NCBI GenBank assembly: GCA_033807695.1
Contig: CM066309.1
Span: 434,001-498,000 of the forward strand
Length of the DNA: 64,000 nucleotides
From: Daedaleopsis sinensis
Lineage: Eukaryota > Basidiomycota > Agaricomycetes > Polyporales > Polyporaceae
Direction: 5' to 3'
Shown here: piece after piece, positions 54,363 through 64,000 of the stretch
How the letters are laid out: each line of letters starts with the position of its first letter
How positions within the stretch are numbered: the stretch's first letter is position 1
Program-made: the position numbers and the translations under genes
The notes under the pieces: generated by a model
Databases searched by the model: none
Told to the model about the DNA's origin: nothing
The model's input: the letters and a program-made list of their open reading frames with translations, nothing else

Positions 54363-57300
54363 ATGGATCCATACACTCCAAGAACGCGGACAGGTAGTCG
54401 AAAGAAGAACTTGACGCTCTCTACGAAAGAATATCACAAGGTGCGTTCAGAAACCAACCCCAGCGCCCGGTGGCTTAGCATCTCACTCTGCAAATAGATC
54501 ACGGACACCATCGCGTCGGTACGGCGAAATCGACAGTACGTCGACGAGGAGATCGTTGAAGACATTGATATACGCGTACATGCGTCGCGCGAAAGCGGGA
54601 GGAGACGTTAGTTGCAGCCCGATCGGCCGAAGTCCAACCCTCACCACTCCTCTTATAGGACGCGACGAGCCTTCATTCGAGGCAGAAAGGTCCTTCGTGC
54701 GCGCACCCCTCAACTCGCGTGTTGTGTCCGGAATAGGACACAGAGACAAGGGGAAGGGAAAGGCCAAGGAGTCCTCGCTCTACGGGGTGCCTATTGAGAT
54801 ACAAGAGGCGCTCGTCCTGGAAGATCTGCTCTTCGTGCTTATGGTACGTGTCATTTCGGCTCCTCTGGGCTCTTGTCTCGAAGGCCTACTTCACTTCGCC
54901 GTCCTCGAGGGGTCCACGACGTGTGTTCCTGTCGGTGGTCGTGCGGAGGTATGTCCCATGGGTTGGATCGGCCTGTAAGACCACCGCTGTGCCCCAAGGT
55001 CAACGCAGTCCCACGTTGATCATGCATATCATTCGAAGACAAGATGTCGAGCTATCTGATGTGCATGCGTCGCAATCGGACACGTTTAGATGGACCGAAT
55101 AGCTCCCCTCACGCTCCTGCTATCATCGAGCATCCAACAGGCCCTATTGGGGCCCATGGGATGAGCCGTACTCACGACTGACAATGTCGCTGTGAATATT
55201 GCAGTCGTTCACAGCGCTCTTGTCATAGTTTCTCTGCGGGGCACCAACGTCCGATGCCCGAATTGACACCGTCGAACGAGGTTGGACTAGTCAAGGACCC
55301 TTGCGAGGTTCCATATCACTGCGTGCGACTGATGTAGTCCTCGCGGCCTCCGATGTCGTGCACCAGCATGGCCTTGCCCCCGTGGGGAGAGTTTCACGTC
55401 GACCCCAAGCCTTTCTTGTCGCAGTCCGAGTAGTCCGTCCGATGACCCTAGCCGTGCAATCCTGTTACCAGCCGAGTCCTCTAGCACGGTAGCTTGTCAG
55501 TTGACCCCCCGGCGCCATGAATACCGCCGCCCCGGAGCGCTGCATTGCCTGCTGGGCGGCATGCTCGGATTTTATCGGACTACGCTGTCAGCTAGTCTTT
55601 GTTCCTGAGCGTTGGTTGCAGTACGGCGCCGGCTCTCCAGCGTCCTTCAGCTTCTTTCACGCTCATATCTAATCCATCGTACGTTACGAAGCTTTCAGAC
55701 GACCGTGGCTGACATGGAACTTCCACTTCACAGGGCATCGAAGGAAACCACATCACATACCATCCGGATTATTCCCCGGATGATGATGACCCCCTTAACG
55801 GCGTCAGATTCGTAGTGTCACCCTCTCTAGGTGCGCGGAGTCTTCGTGAGTTTCATGACTACCACTTATTGCGTAATAAGATCCATCGCTTCGAGACCTG
55901 GTCGAACGGATATTGCCGTTAGCCACTTACTACACGGCAATTAGCTCCTTCATCGAATTGCGCAGTCACTTAGACTTCGGGCTGGTGAATCATGCGTTGT
56001 GCGCGTCAATGCGCGACATGCTCAAGGTGCGCTTCGCCAATACGCGTGACTTTTTATGATCTCAACATCCAGCAGGATTACCAAACCCTCCTATCCCAAC
56101 TCGAGCACGCATTCAACACGTCTGCGCAGTTCACGCTGCAAAAACTTTGGTTCTACGTCCATCCCACCCTACACACACTATCCCTACTGTATCTCCTCAC
56201 CACCGATCTAACCACAGCCGACGACCCGACAGCCGAGTTATCCTCCGCCTCATCCAGTAGCTCCGACGCCGAGGAAGATGCACGCAACGAGGCGCTGGGT
56301 CTAGGTGGCGCGAAGCTCAAGGCGGTCCTCTCGGAGATTAAGACGACAAGCCTGGGAGTGGACGGCGGCGAGAGTGGCATTGCAGTGAAAGGTGGCGAGG
56401 TGCTCGCAATTTTGCACGATCGGATGCAAAACATGTCAGGGGACCCAGCCGCTCGGGAGCTGTACGGCGCCTTGCTCCGCGATGCTGGGAAGCCGTACGT
56501 CGAGATGGCGCAAGCATGGATTCGGACGGGCAAGCTCGCAGACCCGTACGAGGAGCTGTTCGTCAAGGAGAGCAAGTTCATCAATCGCGGGACGCTCGAA
56601 ATGGACTACACGGACGAGTACTGGGAACGCCGGTATACTGTGAGCGCGAAGTCTAATCTACTGCGTCGTTTCTCGGCTCACCTGGCCCCCATTCAGCTCA
56701 GGGACGGTTCAACCCTCGGCGGATCGTCGAAGCAACACCAGGCAGGCGTGCCACCACCTCGATCCGCCGGCGGCCGTTTACCAGGCGGCGCGTGCATTCC
56801 TGCCGTTCTGGAGCGGTGGAAGCACAAGATCCTCCTCGCGGGCAAGTACCTGAATGTCATCCGGGAGTGCGGCATCGAGATCCGGCGAGACTCAGGCCAG
56901 GAGGACAGCGAGGGACTATCGATGGACGATGAAAGGTACGGGATTGTTGAATGCCTAGAGACCGCTCCGCTCACCGCTCAGATCCCGGACAGGTTCTACA
57001 AGTGTATTGAAGATGCGTATACCCACGCGAACCGCACTTTACTGCAACTCCTTCTCCGGGATCAACAGCTGATCCCTCGCCTCCGTTCATTGAAGCGATA
57101 CTTCTTCCTTTCTCAATCATCCTTCCTCACGCATCTCCTGGATCTCTCGCACACTGAGCTCCGCAAGCCGGCTAAGGCGGCATCCCTCGTCAAGCTGCAG
57201 AGCCTCCTAGACCTAGCATTGAATACCGATGCTCAGGGCGAGGATGTCATGTTTCGCGAGGACGTAAAGGTCACCATGGCCGGGAGTGGTTTGTACGAGT

Positions 57301-58432
57301 GGCTGCTGACTGTCGTGAACGTCAGCGGCCTTGAGGAGGGGGACGCCGCCGACGGACACGTGCACGCGCACGAGTCGCAGAAGAAGGAGCGGGAGAAGGA
57401 CAAGGACAAGGACGATAAGAAACAGATGCTCGGTGAGTCAGCCAGGTCAGGTCACCGGATGTGCGCGCGGGGCTGATTGACACTCATCCTCGGAATTAGC
57501 GATTGAGGCACTAACGCTGGATTACCACGTCAAGTTTCCACTTTCGCTCGTTATCTCGCGCAAGACGATACTGAGATATCAGCTCATCTTCCGTTTCCTG
57601 TTCCACCTCAAGCATGTCGAGCAGTCTCTTTCCTCGATGTGGATCGAGCATAAGACTGCTACGTGGAGTCGACCTACCCGTCCCCGTGGGACCGGAACCG
57701 ACGCCGGTCGCCAAACGCCCCAATCTCCGCCGCCAAGAGACTGGCATTCGGAGTTTGATAACTGGCGAAAACGCGTCTTCTTGCTACGTGCACGCATGCT
57801 GGCCTTCGTGCAACAGATCCTTGCTTTCACGACATTCGAGGTGCTGGAGCCAAACTGGCGCAAGCTAGAGGACAAGCTCGAGGCGGGCAAAGTCGAGACT
57901 GTCGATCAGCTCCTGCGGGATCATGTGGACTTCCTCGATACGTGCCTCAAGGAATGCATGCTGACAAGTTCGACGCTTCTCCGGGTGAGTGGTTCTGCTT
58001 CTCGCAAGCTTCGCGGCTACTGAGAGAACCGGGAGACAGGCGTACTCGCGGCTGATCACCACATGCTCGATGTTCGCCCTGTACACGACCTCTCTCACCA
58101 AGGCTGCCAACAACGCGATAGCCGCCGCGGACACGCCGGAGGGCGACTATTCGAAAGCCAAACGCTGGGACATTCTCCGGAAGTTTGAAATCCACTTCAA
58201 TCACTCGTGCGTTTCCCTCTCTGTGTCTGTCGCATATGCTGCGTAGTCTGATTGTCGTGGCGTGGATGTCTAGGTTCAAGGTCAGCTGCGGTATTCGGGT
58301 GTGCCGCTGACATACAACGCTCACGACGTCTTCTAGATTCACCTTGACTGCGTGCAGTTCTATGCCTCGAGCGAGAACGTGTCTCTGCTGCCTCTCGTGG
58401 TGAGGCTGAACAGCATCAAGTCGATGCAATGA
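54363..58432 (+). CDS. Gamma-tubulin complex component 2 (Spc97/GCP2)
   Basis: Part of the gamma-tubulin small complex that nucleates microtubules at spindle pole bodies. Eleven exons (54363-54440, 54498-54606, 54659-54843, 55734-55830, 55881-56026, 56073-56639, 56697-57432, 57500-57984, 58040-58206, 58274-58280, 58337-58432) sum to 890 residues. Family blocks include EIQEALVLEDLLFVLMGIEGNHI, YYTAISSFIELRSHLDFGLVNHAL, QDYQTLLSQLEHAF, ERRYTLRDGSTLGGSSKQHQAGVPPPR, LPGGACIPAVLERWKHKILLAGKYLNVIRECG and SRKTILRYQLIFRFLFHLKHVE. The last is SFKIHLDCVQFYASSENVSLLPLVVRLNSIKSMQ. Exon 10 is only seven bases (GTTCAAG), and intron 3 is 890 bases long. The gene looks complete. Confidence 0.94.
54844..55733 (+). 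other. Unusually long intron (890 bases) in the GCP2 gene
   Basis: Splicing LLFVLM directly to GIEGNHI matches the family. Other introns of the gene are about 50-70 bases. No ORF or terminal repeat was recognised inside. Confidence 0.7.
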
Positions 58433-59770
58433 AGGTGCCGTCCGCTGCGTATCTCGCTTGCTGTATTTGCTGTCTACGTCGCGCCTGCTCTGATGTCATC
58501 TGTATTGCGTATTCACGTTCCTGGCGGTGTCCAAGCCGGCGCCTGCTCGTCGTATCTTCTTCCGCCGGCGAGCCCTCCCTCCTCCCGCGCAGTGATCTGC
58601 GAGATGGTGAAGGGTCCGCGCGATGGCCTCCCGCGCGAGGCCCGCGCGCCCCTGAGAAGGCTGTGTATGGGGGCTGCCCTGGTCGGCCTTACCGGTGAAC
58701 GATTCTCGCGCTAACTGACCACCTAAAACTGACCTCGGCAGCTTTATGAGCGTGTACTTAAAACCGGCAGCCGGGACGCGGGCGGGGGAGAGGACCGGTA
58801 CGTCATGTCGTGGCGGAGGCTAGTCCGGTTCGTGGCCATATTGAGCTAATGTGACTGAACCTTGTCTGTTGTTGCAGGGCTAGGGTCCGATCCTCTGTCA
58901 GTGGCCAGAGCGGGATCAGGGACCGCAGGCGATCTCGTGGCGAACCCCAGTCGAAATGAGGGTCTATTCCTGCCCGCTCAGCCGTCCATGGGTAGACATA
59001 TCCAACCCACGCTCGCATAGGCTGCCATCTCTCGCCCGACCTGCAGCGCGGCTCACATGCGCCCGACCGTTTTGGCAAAGTACCTGGCGCTGCTCTCTTC
59101 TGCCAGGGCCAAGACCGTCGTCCACATTCGCTTAGTCCCAGACCTCGCGTTAATGTCCTCTCACGGCGCGCTTCCACAGCCCCTCGGCATCCATCCATGC
59201 AGTCGCGGAGAAAGTGTACGCCGTTCGACGGACGCGTGTCAGAAGAGCATCCGCGATGGTTCACTAGTCTGATCAGCTGGAGGCAATCGAGCGTCGTAAG
59301 ACCGCGGTCGCGATCAGGAGATAGACAGGAACGTTCCACCCTCGCCCATCCCGGTCAGTGCGCCAACAACATTTCGGCGCTCTTGCCTAATACAGCTGAG
59401 TTTGTTTGCTCAGCAAGTTCTCATTTCGGTACTAGCCTATATGAGTACCAACATACCCATGGGCCACTCAACCGTTGCGTCGCTGTCGTCCTCCCGGTCG
59501 CGCCAAGCTTCGAGTTTAAAGCAAAACCTTGCACTCATTCAGTGCACCGGGCCCGAAAAACGCTACCGATGAGGTCAATGACATGTTGGATCCACCAGAC
59601 CGGGTGGTGTTGCGTGGGAGGTGCTAGCGCCTTGCCAAATGAAGGCGCGACGCCCGCTCGTGTTCGTTATCTCGATTCGAGGGATACAAAAACAAAACCC
59701 CGGCGCTGCGCGCTATGCCTACAGTGTATAAAGGCTGGCAGGCTCTCGCTGTAGTCCCACATCCACCGCC
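58433..59770. other. Intergenic, promoter of the GST gene
   Basis: 1.3 kb with only short, poor-quality open frames on both strands (longest 58803-59339 minus, not protein-like). The TATA box of the GST gene lies at its end. Confidence 0.5.
59727..59732 (+). promoter_or_regulatory. TATA box of the GST gene
   Basis: TATAAA 44 bases upstream of the ATG at 59771, followed by a CCAC-rich leader. Confidence 0.6.
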
Positions 59771-60748
59771 ATGCCCCACGCATCTCTCCCTACTGCCACC
59801 CCAATGCTCAACAAACAGATCACCTTCTACACGTCTCCAGTACGTATCCTCACCTTCGATCCGCTACTCGTCGGACCGCTCATTCCTCGCGCAGTATTCG
59901 CCATATACACACCGAGTGCACATCGCTCTCGAGGAAGCTAAGCTCGAGGTCAAGAAGTATGAGATCGACCTCAGACCGGGACACAAGCCAGCATGGTTCA
60001 CGCAACGAGTGAACCCCCTAGGTCTGGTACGTGCCCTCGCGATACCGGAGGTTGCCACTACATGCTGAAGAACGGCGCCCTCGTACGCCACAGGTTCCTG
60101 CCTTCACTTTCGGCGGCCCCGATGTACCGCCCGACCAGCCCTCTCCCTTGTCCGCGAAGCTTTCAGAGTCGCTGGTGCTGATCGAACTCATCGCCGACCT
60201 CCGACCAGACGCGGGCCTCCTCCCGAGCGACCCCGAGCTCCGCGCGCGTGCCCGCCTCTTCACCATCCTCTCCCATGAAACCCTGCACAACGCCTTCCGG
60301 GCCTTTTTCTTCCGGGGCGAGCGCGCCGAGTCTATCTTGCCCTCCCTCCAGGACTTCCAGGCACTGCTCGCGCCCGCTGGATACGCAGTCGGCCCTTGGT
60401 CGATTGCCGATGTAGTCGTGGCGCCGATGATGGTCCGATTCATTCGGCTTGCAGGATACGAGATCGGCAAGTACCCCATGGGCGAGGGCAAGAAGCTCCT
60501 GAAGGCCCTCGCGGAGCCCAAATTTGCGCGGTTGATGCAGTATTACGAGATGCTCTGGCAGCGCCCTAGCGTCCAGGCGACCTGGGACGAGGTGCGTACC
60601 AGTGCACGTCTATGTCATTATGTGCTGCCTGGAATAGTGGCGTATGTGGGCGGGCTGACCTTGTGCTGTTTTGTGTTAGACCGTGAACGTCAAGATGTGG
60701 CGGATTCACCCCAACGTCACTCGCAATACGTCTGCTTCCGGGCACTAA
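59771..60748 (+). CDS. Glutathione S-transferase (Ure2p/omega-like fungal class)
   Basis: Four exons (59771-59839, 59895-60026, 60094-60591, 60680-60748) give 255 residues. The N-terminal thioredoxin-like domain reads ITFYTSPYSPYTHRVHIALEEAKLEVKKYEIDL, with a Ser/Tyr active-site area in place of Cys, then NPLGLVPAFTF with the cis-Pro that holds glutathione. The C-terminal helical domain contains YAVGPWSIADVVVAPMMVRFIRL, the N-capping-box region GPWSxADxxxAP. The tail is TVNVKMWRIHPNVTRNTSASGH. It is cytosolic and conjugates glutathione to electrophiles in stress or detoxification. The exon 2 to 3 intron is 67 bases and was checked in frame. Confidence 0.88.
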
Positions 60749-62504
60749 TCGGCACGGGCGGCACGATAACATTTTCCATGCGCTCGTTCCTATCAAGTAT
60801 TCGCAATCTTCTTCGATGTATCTATATCCATAATCCTGACCTTGCTAGTCGGTTGTTTCCGTGGTTCGCAGGTGCCTTTATGCTTCTTATGGATGTAGTG
60901 AATAGTGGTGGTCGATCCTCTTACTGTACAGTGTCGGTGGGCCTGAGTCGTATTTCTCCGAGAGTTGTTTGGCATATATTTCTTGGTACGACGTCCCTAT
61001 ACCCGCAGAATTCCAGACGCCCTGACCGCTAAACTAATACGTTCCTCTTTAGATCCGACCGAACCTAGTATGGCTACATGCACACGCCCTGTTAACCGCT
61101 ACGACATGTCAGCACCAACGTACGCCAAAGGATGTGAACCTGATCCATGCGCTGCGTGAAGAGCAAGGGCCGGATGACAAAGGGGCAGTACGCAGCGGAT
61201 GAACCACCCATCCTCTTCAGCCTCATGTTTCGAACGTCGCGCAAACCCCTTCGACCGCCCTACCTTCTCGTAACTGACCGTCTGTTCGACAGCTTCGGGC
61301 GGGCGTAAGACGGCGATGTGATCAATCCGCAGGGCCAAGCAGGTTCGGACCTCAAAACATGTCTGTCCCCGCGGGAAGCGCGAGTCGGAAAGGCGATAGG
61401 CCCGCGTGCGCGTCCCCAGGAGAAGTCGGAGCAAGCCTTGAGGCTGCGTCTCTTGACGCGAGGACGCGGACACACACAACGCCACACCTCGCGCGACATG
61501 CGTCCCGTGCGGGGCGAGGGAGCTCGTCGACATCCATGGCGACCGGCTCCGTACGTAACTCATGATGCCAAAACCTCGCCATGGAGGTCCAGCAGCTTGG
61601 GGCTCCCCGAGGACCCGACTTCCACGGGCCACGCGGGCACGCCTTCGCAGCCCGTGCTGCACCCGCGATCTTCGCGCCATCCACACCGCGTCGCTTCCTG
61701 CTGTCAGGCGGAGAAGCGGGGGAGGGTCAGCAGGGCGCGTCGAGTGGTGGGCGATCGCCGCTCTCGGCCGTCGCGGGTGCAGCGTACTCAGGGCGTTGTG
61801 CGAGCGGGTCAGTCAGCCTGGGAGGAAGTGGACGAGAAAGCCGGTATCGTCGAGGTGCGTATTTGGCGATCGCCCTTGAAGGTTCTGGGGCCTTCGTGGG
61901 GTTCTTTGAGTCACGTCGTGACGTGTCGACGAACTGTAACGTCGTAGGTTGGACGCCACTGGCCTCTTGCCTCATGGCTCGCGGGTGGTCCTGTCTGTCT
62001 GTCAGCTTCCCGGCGAGGTGGAGTGCTGAAGAATAGGGGAAGGCTGGCATAATATTCAACTCTCGCCAAAGCCGAGACATGCGGCTTTAGAGGTCACAAA
62101 TGGTCCACCTTTCGTCGGCGTTGCACCCAGCGCAGCTGTTTGTTGCCGCAGAATGACCTGATACCAAGGAGGGGTATGGATGTGAACTGCGCCCCTGTTG
62201 AACCATTATTTACCTGCTCGGATTGGGATCGGGGCAAGACCAGCGGAATTTGAAGTCAGCGATCTCGACTCCGATCCGGGCGGCTTACCTGAACGGGGTT
62301 TGTAATTGGTACCGAAGGTCCGTCCCGCCTAGACCCCGCCGCTGCGGCTGGCTGATGTTCTTTTCACAGCTCCGACATGATGTAACGCGGCTGTAAATCG
62401 TCTCTGGTCAGACTTGGTCTCCTTCGACCTGCCTTCGACCACAACCTTGGCTCCGGTACGACGCCAAGCGACTCGTCCCTTTCAGCGAGGAGAGACTTCG
62501 CAAT
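60749..62504. other. Long intergenic region, no gene recognised
   Basis: 1.75 kb. Overlapping frames at 61318-62036 on both strands are GC-driven and share no splice logic. A stretch around 61800-61860 encoding QSAWEEVDEKAGIVEV looks protein-like but cannot be extended. Confidence 0.45.
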
Positions 62505-64000
62505 ATGTCAGAACAATTGCCGGCCGCCCGCACGCAGAAGATGGCTGAACACGAGTCGCAAAACGCTCCCATGCACGAGCCACATATCGTAACAAGGCCC
62601 CTTCCGTTCTTCCACCCTACTCGAGCCACATTCGCCCCGCATCACCTTTCTCAGTCTGCGAAGGATCAGGTCGAGGGAGGGCGTCATGCGCGTTGGTCCG
62701 CCCGTGCGTCCAGGAAGAACCGGTACACGCGCCAGCCCCTCCGACTCCCCCGTCACCCCGTTGCGAAGCGCGAGGTCAAAGAGAGGCAGCACTCGGACGC
62801 TTCTCCTTCACAGCAGAGCTTTGCGCTCATCGAGCAGCGCGTGCATGTCGTCGATAGCCGCCTCAAGGTCCACATTGAGTGGGACTTGTCTTTCTGGGTC
62901 GCCGTCATCTTCGTGCTTGGCTCCAGTGTGTGGGTACGTTTCGTATGCCGACCTCAGTGATGCCTCAGGCCTGTGCGCTAACTCTATCCGACTCGGACAG
63001 GTCGCGAACGGGTTTGTGCTCTTCCTGCCATTGGTCGACATCGGCTCAGACGACTTCGCGGCCTCAGCGTGGTCTGCGTTCGCTGGTGGCACCTTGTTTG
63101 AAATCGGGAGCTACTTGATGTATGTCGAGGCACTCAACACGGGGCACGAGGAGCTGTTCGGGCCTGCGGTGCGGGACCTTCTCGAGCACGGCACTCGTAC
63201 GACGGACCACGATTCATCGCCTGACTCGCGCTCGCGCACGGGTAGCGAAGATGCCGAAAAGAGCCTGACAGGCGGAGGCCGGCGCACTTCCTCCAGTAGC
63301 TCAAGGTTCCGGTGGATGTCAGTCTGCGTCTATCTGCGGCTTGAGGTCTCGAAACCACTCACGTTCGTCCGTTTGGCTCTAGCGGCTTCGGGTCCTGGCA
63401 CGAGCTGGGCTTCCTGGCTTGCTTCGTTCAGCTTTGGGCTGCCACGATATTTTGGGTATCGACGATGTGAGCACTCGAGGTTGATAGGTGATCAGACTTA
63501 AGCTCATCCGCTGGATGATCACAGTACGGGATTGCCGAACGTCATACCTGGCCTGCCTCTGCACCCGCCGACTGCCATTACCGACGTCTTCTTCTGGTCG
63601 CCGCAAGTCATCGGCGGAAGCGGGTTCATCATCTCGTCTCTTCTCCTGATGATCGAGGTCCAGAAGAAATGGTGGCTTCCGAACGTGCGCAGCATGGGAT
63701 GGTGAGCCTAATCGCCTCGACCGTGCGTTTCATTTCACGCGTGTATCCTGATCACCTGTTGGTACAGGCACATAGGCTTCTGGAACCTCATTGGAGCAGT
63801 TGGGTTCATGCTCTGTGGCGCCTTGGGATATGGGTCGCTATCTTCATCGCCGGTAAGCTCAAGCTCCTTCGGCTATGGCATAACCATCGCCGTCATTGGT
63901 GAGCCGATTGCTAATCTTCGACGACGCTGTGCGCAGGTCAATTACCAGAGCGTCCTGTCCACGTATTGGGGGTCCTGGGCCTTCTTGATCGGGAGCGTCG
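62505..64000 (+). CDS. Fungal integral membrane protein, 3' end outside the window
   Basis: First exon 62505-62933 is open and ends DLSFWVAVIFVLGSSVW. Exon 2 from 63001 reads VANGFVLFLPLVDIG and SAFAGGTLFEIGSYLMYVEALN, then a hydrophilic loop of ~60 residues (Ser/Arg/Asp-rich). Later exons give GSWHELGFLACFVQLWAATIFW, VFFWSPQVIGGSGFIISSLLLMIEVQKKWW, HIGFWNLIGAVGFMLCGALGYGS and VNYQSVLSTYWGSWAFLIGS at the window edge. That is at least six membrane spans. A basic N-terminus (ARWSARASRKNRYTRQPLRLPRHPVAKRE) precedes the first span. I recall similar uncharacterised fungal integral membrane proteins but no function. The start codon choice is uncertain because no promoter was identified. Confidence 0.7.

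Noticed and set aside
58803..59339. 178-codon minus-strand ORF
   Set aside because: Arg/Ser/Gly-rich, no homology recognised, and lies in the promoter side of the GST gene.
61099..61947. Overlapping long ORFs on both strands
   Set aside because: Mutual antisense open frames caused by GC-rich sequence; no motif on either strand.

Overview
The window is nuclear DNA of a filamentous fungus, most probably an Agaricomycete (mushroom-forming basidiomycete). Genes are dense, intron-rich and GT-AG spliced with introns of about 45-80 bases. Codons are GC-rich. Several families present are typical of that class: a Plavaka-type CACTA transposon, a DUF6532-like protein, multi-copy Agaricomycete membrane proteins and a basidiomycete sesquiterpene synthase. 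Gene models below were built by hand from splice sites and reading frame; exon sums were checked for most of them.

Layout. 1-14.6 kb is mostly housekeeping: the 3' end of an unknown gene, an unknown protein, PEX19 divergently paired with a TMEM184/DUF300 membrane protein, a C2H2-like zinc-finger protein and a cytosolic phospholipase A2-like enzyme. 15.9-31 kb looks like a small secondary-metabolite cluster: a stand-alone adenylation-domain enzyme, a multi-pass membrane protein, a cytochrome P450, an HSL-type alpha/beta hydrolase, a sesquiterpene synthase and a Tri3-like acyltransferase. 31.7-52.6 kb is accessory and decayed: relics of a DUF5695-like glycosidase and of AROM, a tRNA-like sequence, two more copies of the membrane-protein gene, and two DNA transposons. 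One membrane gene is cut into three pieces by insertions. A truncated second copy of the phospholipase gene follows. 52.9-64 kb returns to housekeeping: mitochondrial ribosomal protein S4 (NAM9), gamma-tubulin complex component 2, a glutathione S-transferase and a truncated integral membrane protein.

How it may work together. The terpene synthase would make a sesquiterpene skeleton, the P450 oxidise it, the acyltransferase and hydrolase add or remove acyl groups, and the adenylating enzyme activate an acid or amino acid. This is inference from co-location; no product can be named. A recurring feature is the use of very short exons (7-14 bases), several of which carry the catalytic motif of the enzyme.
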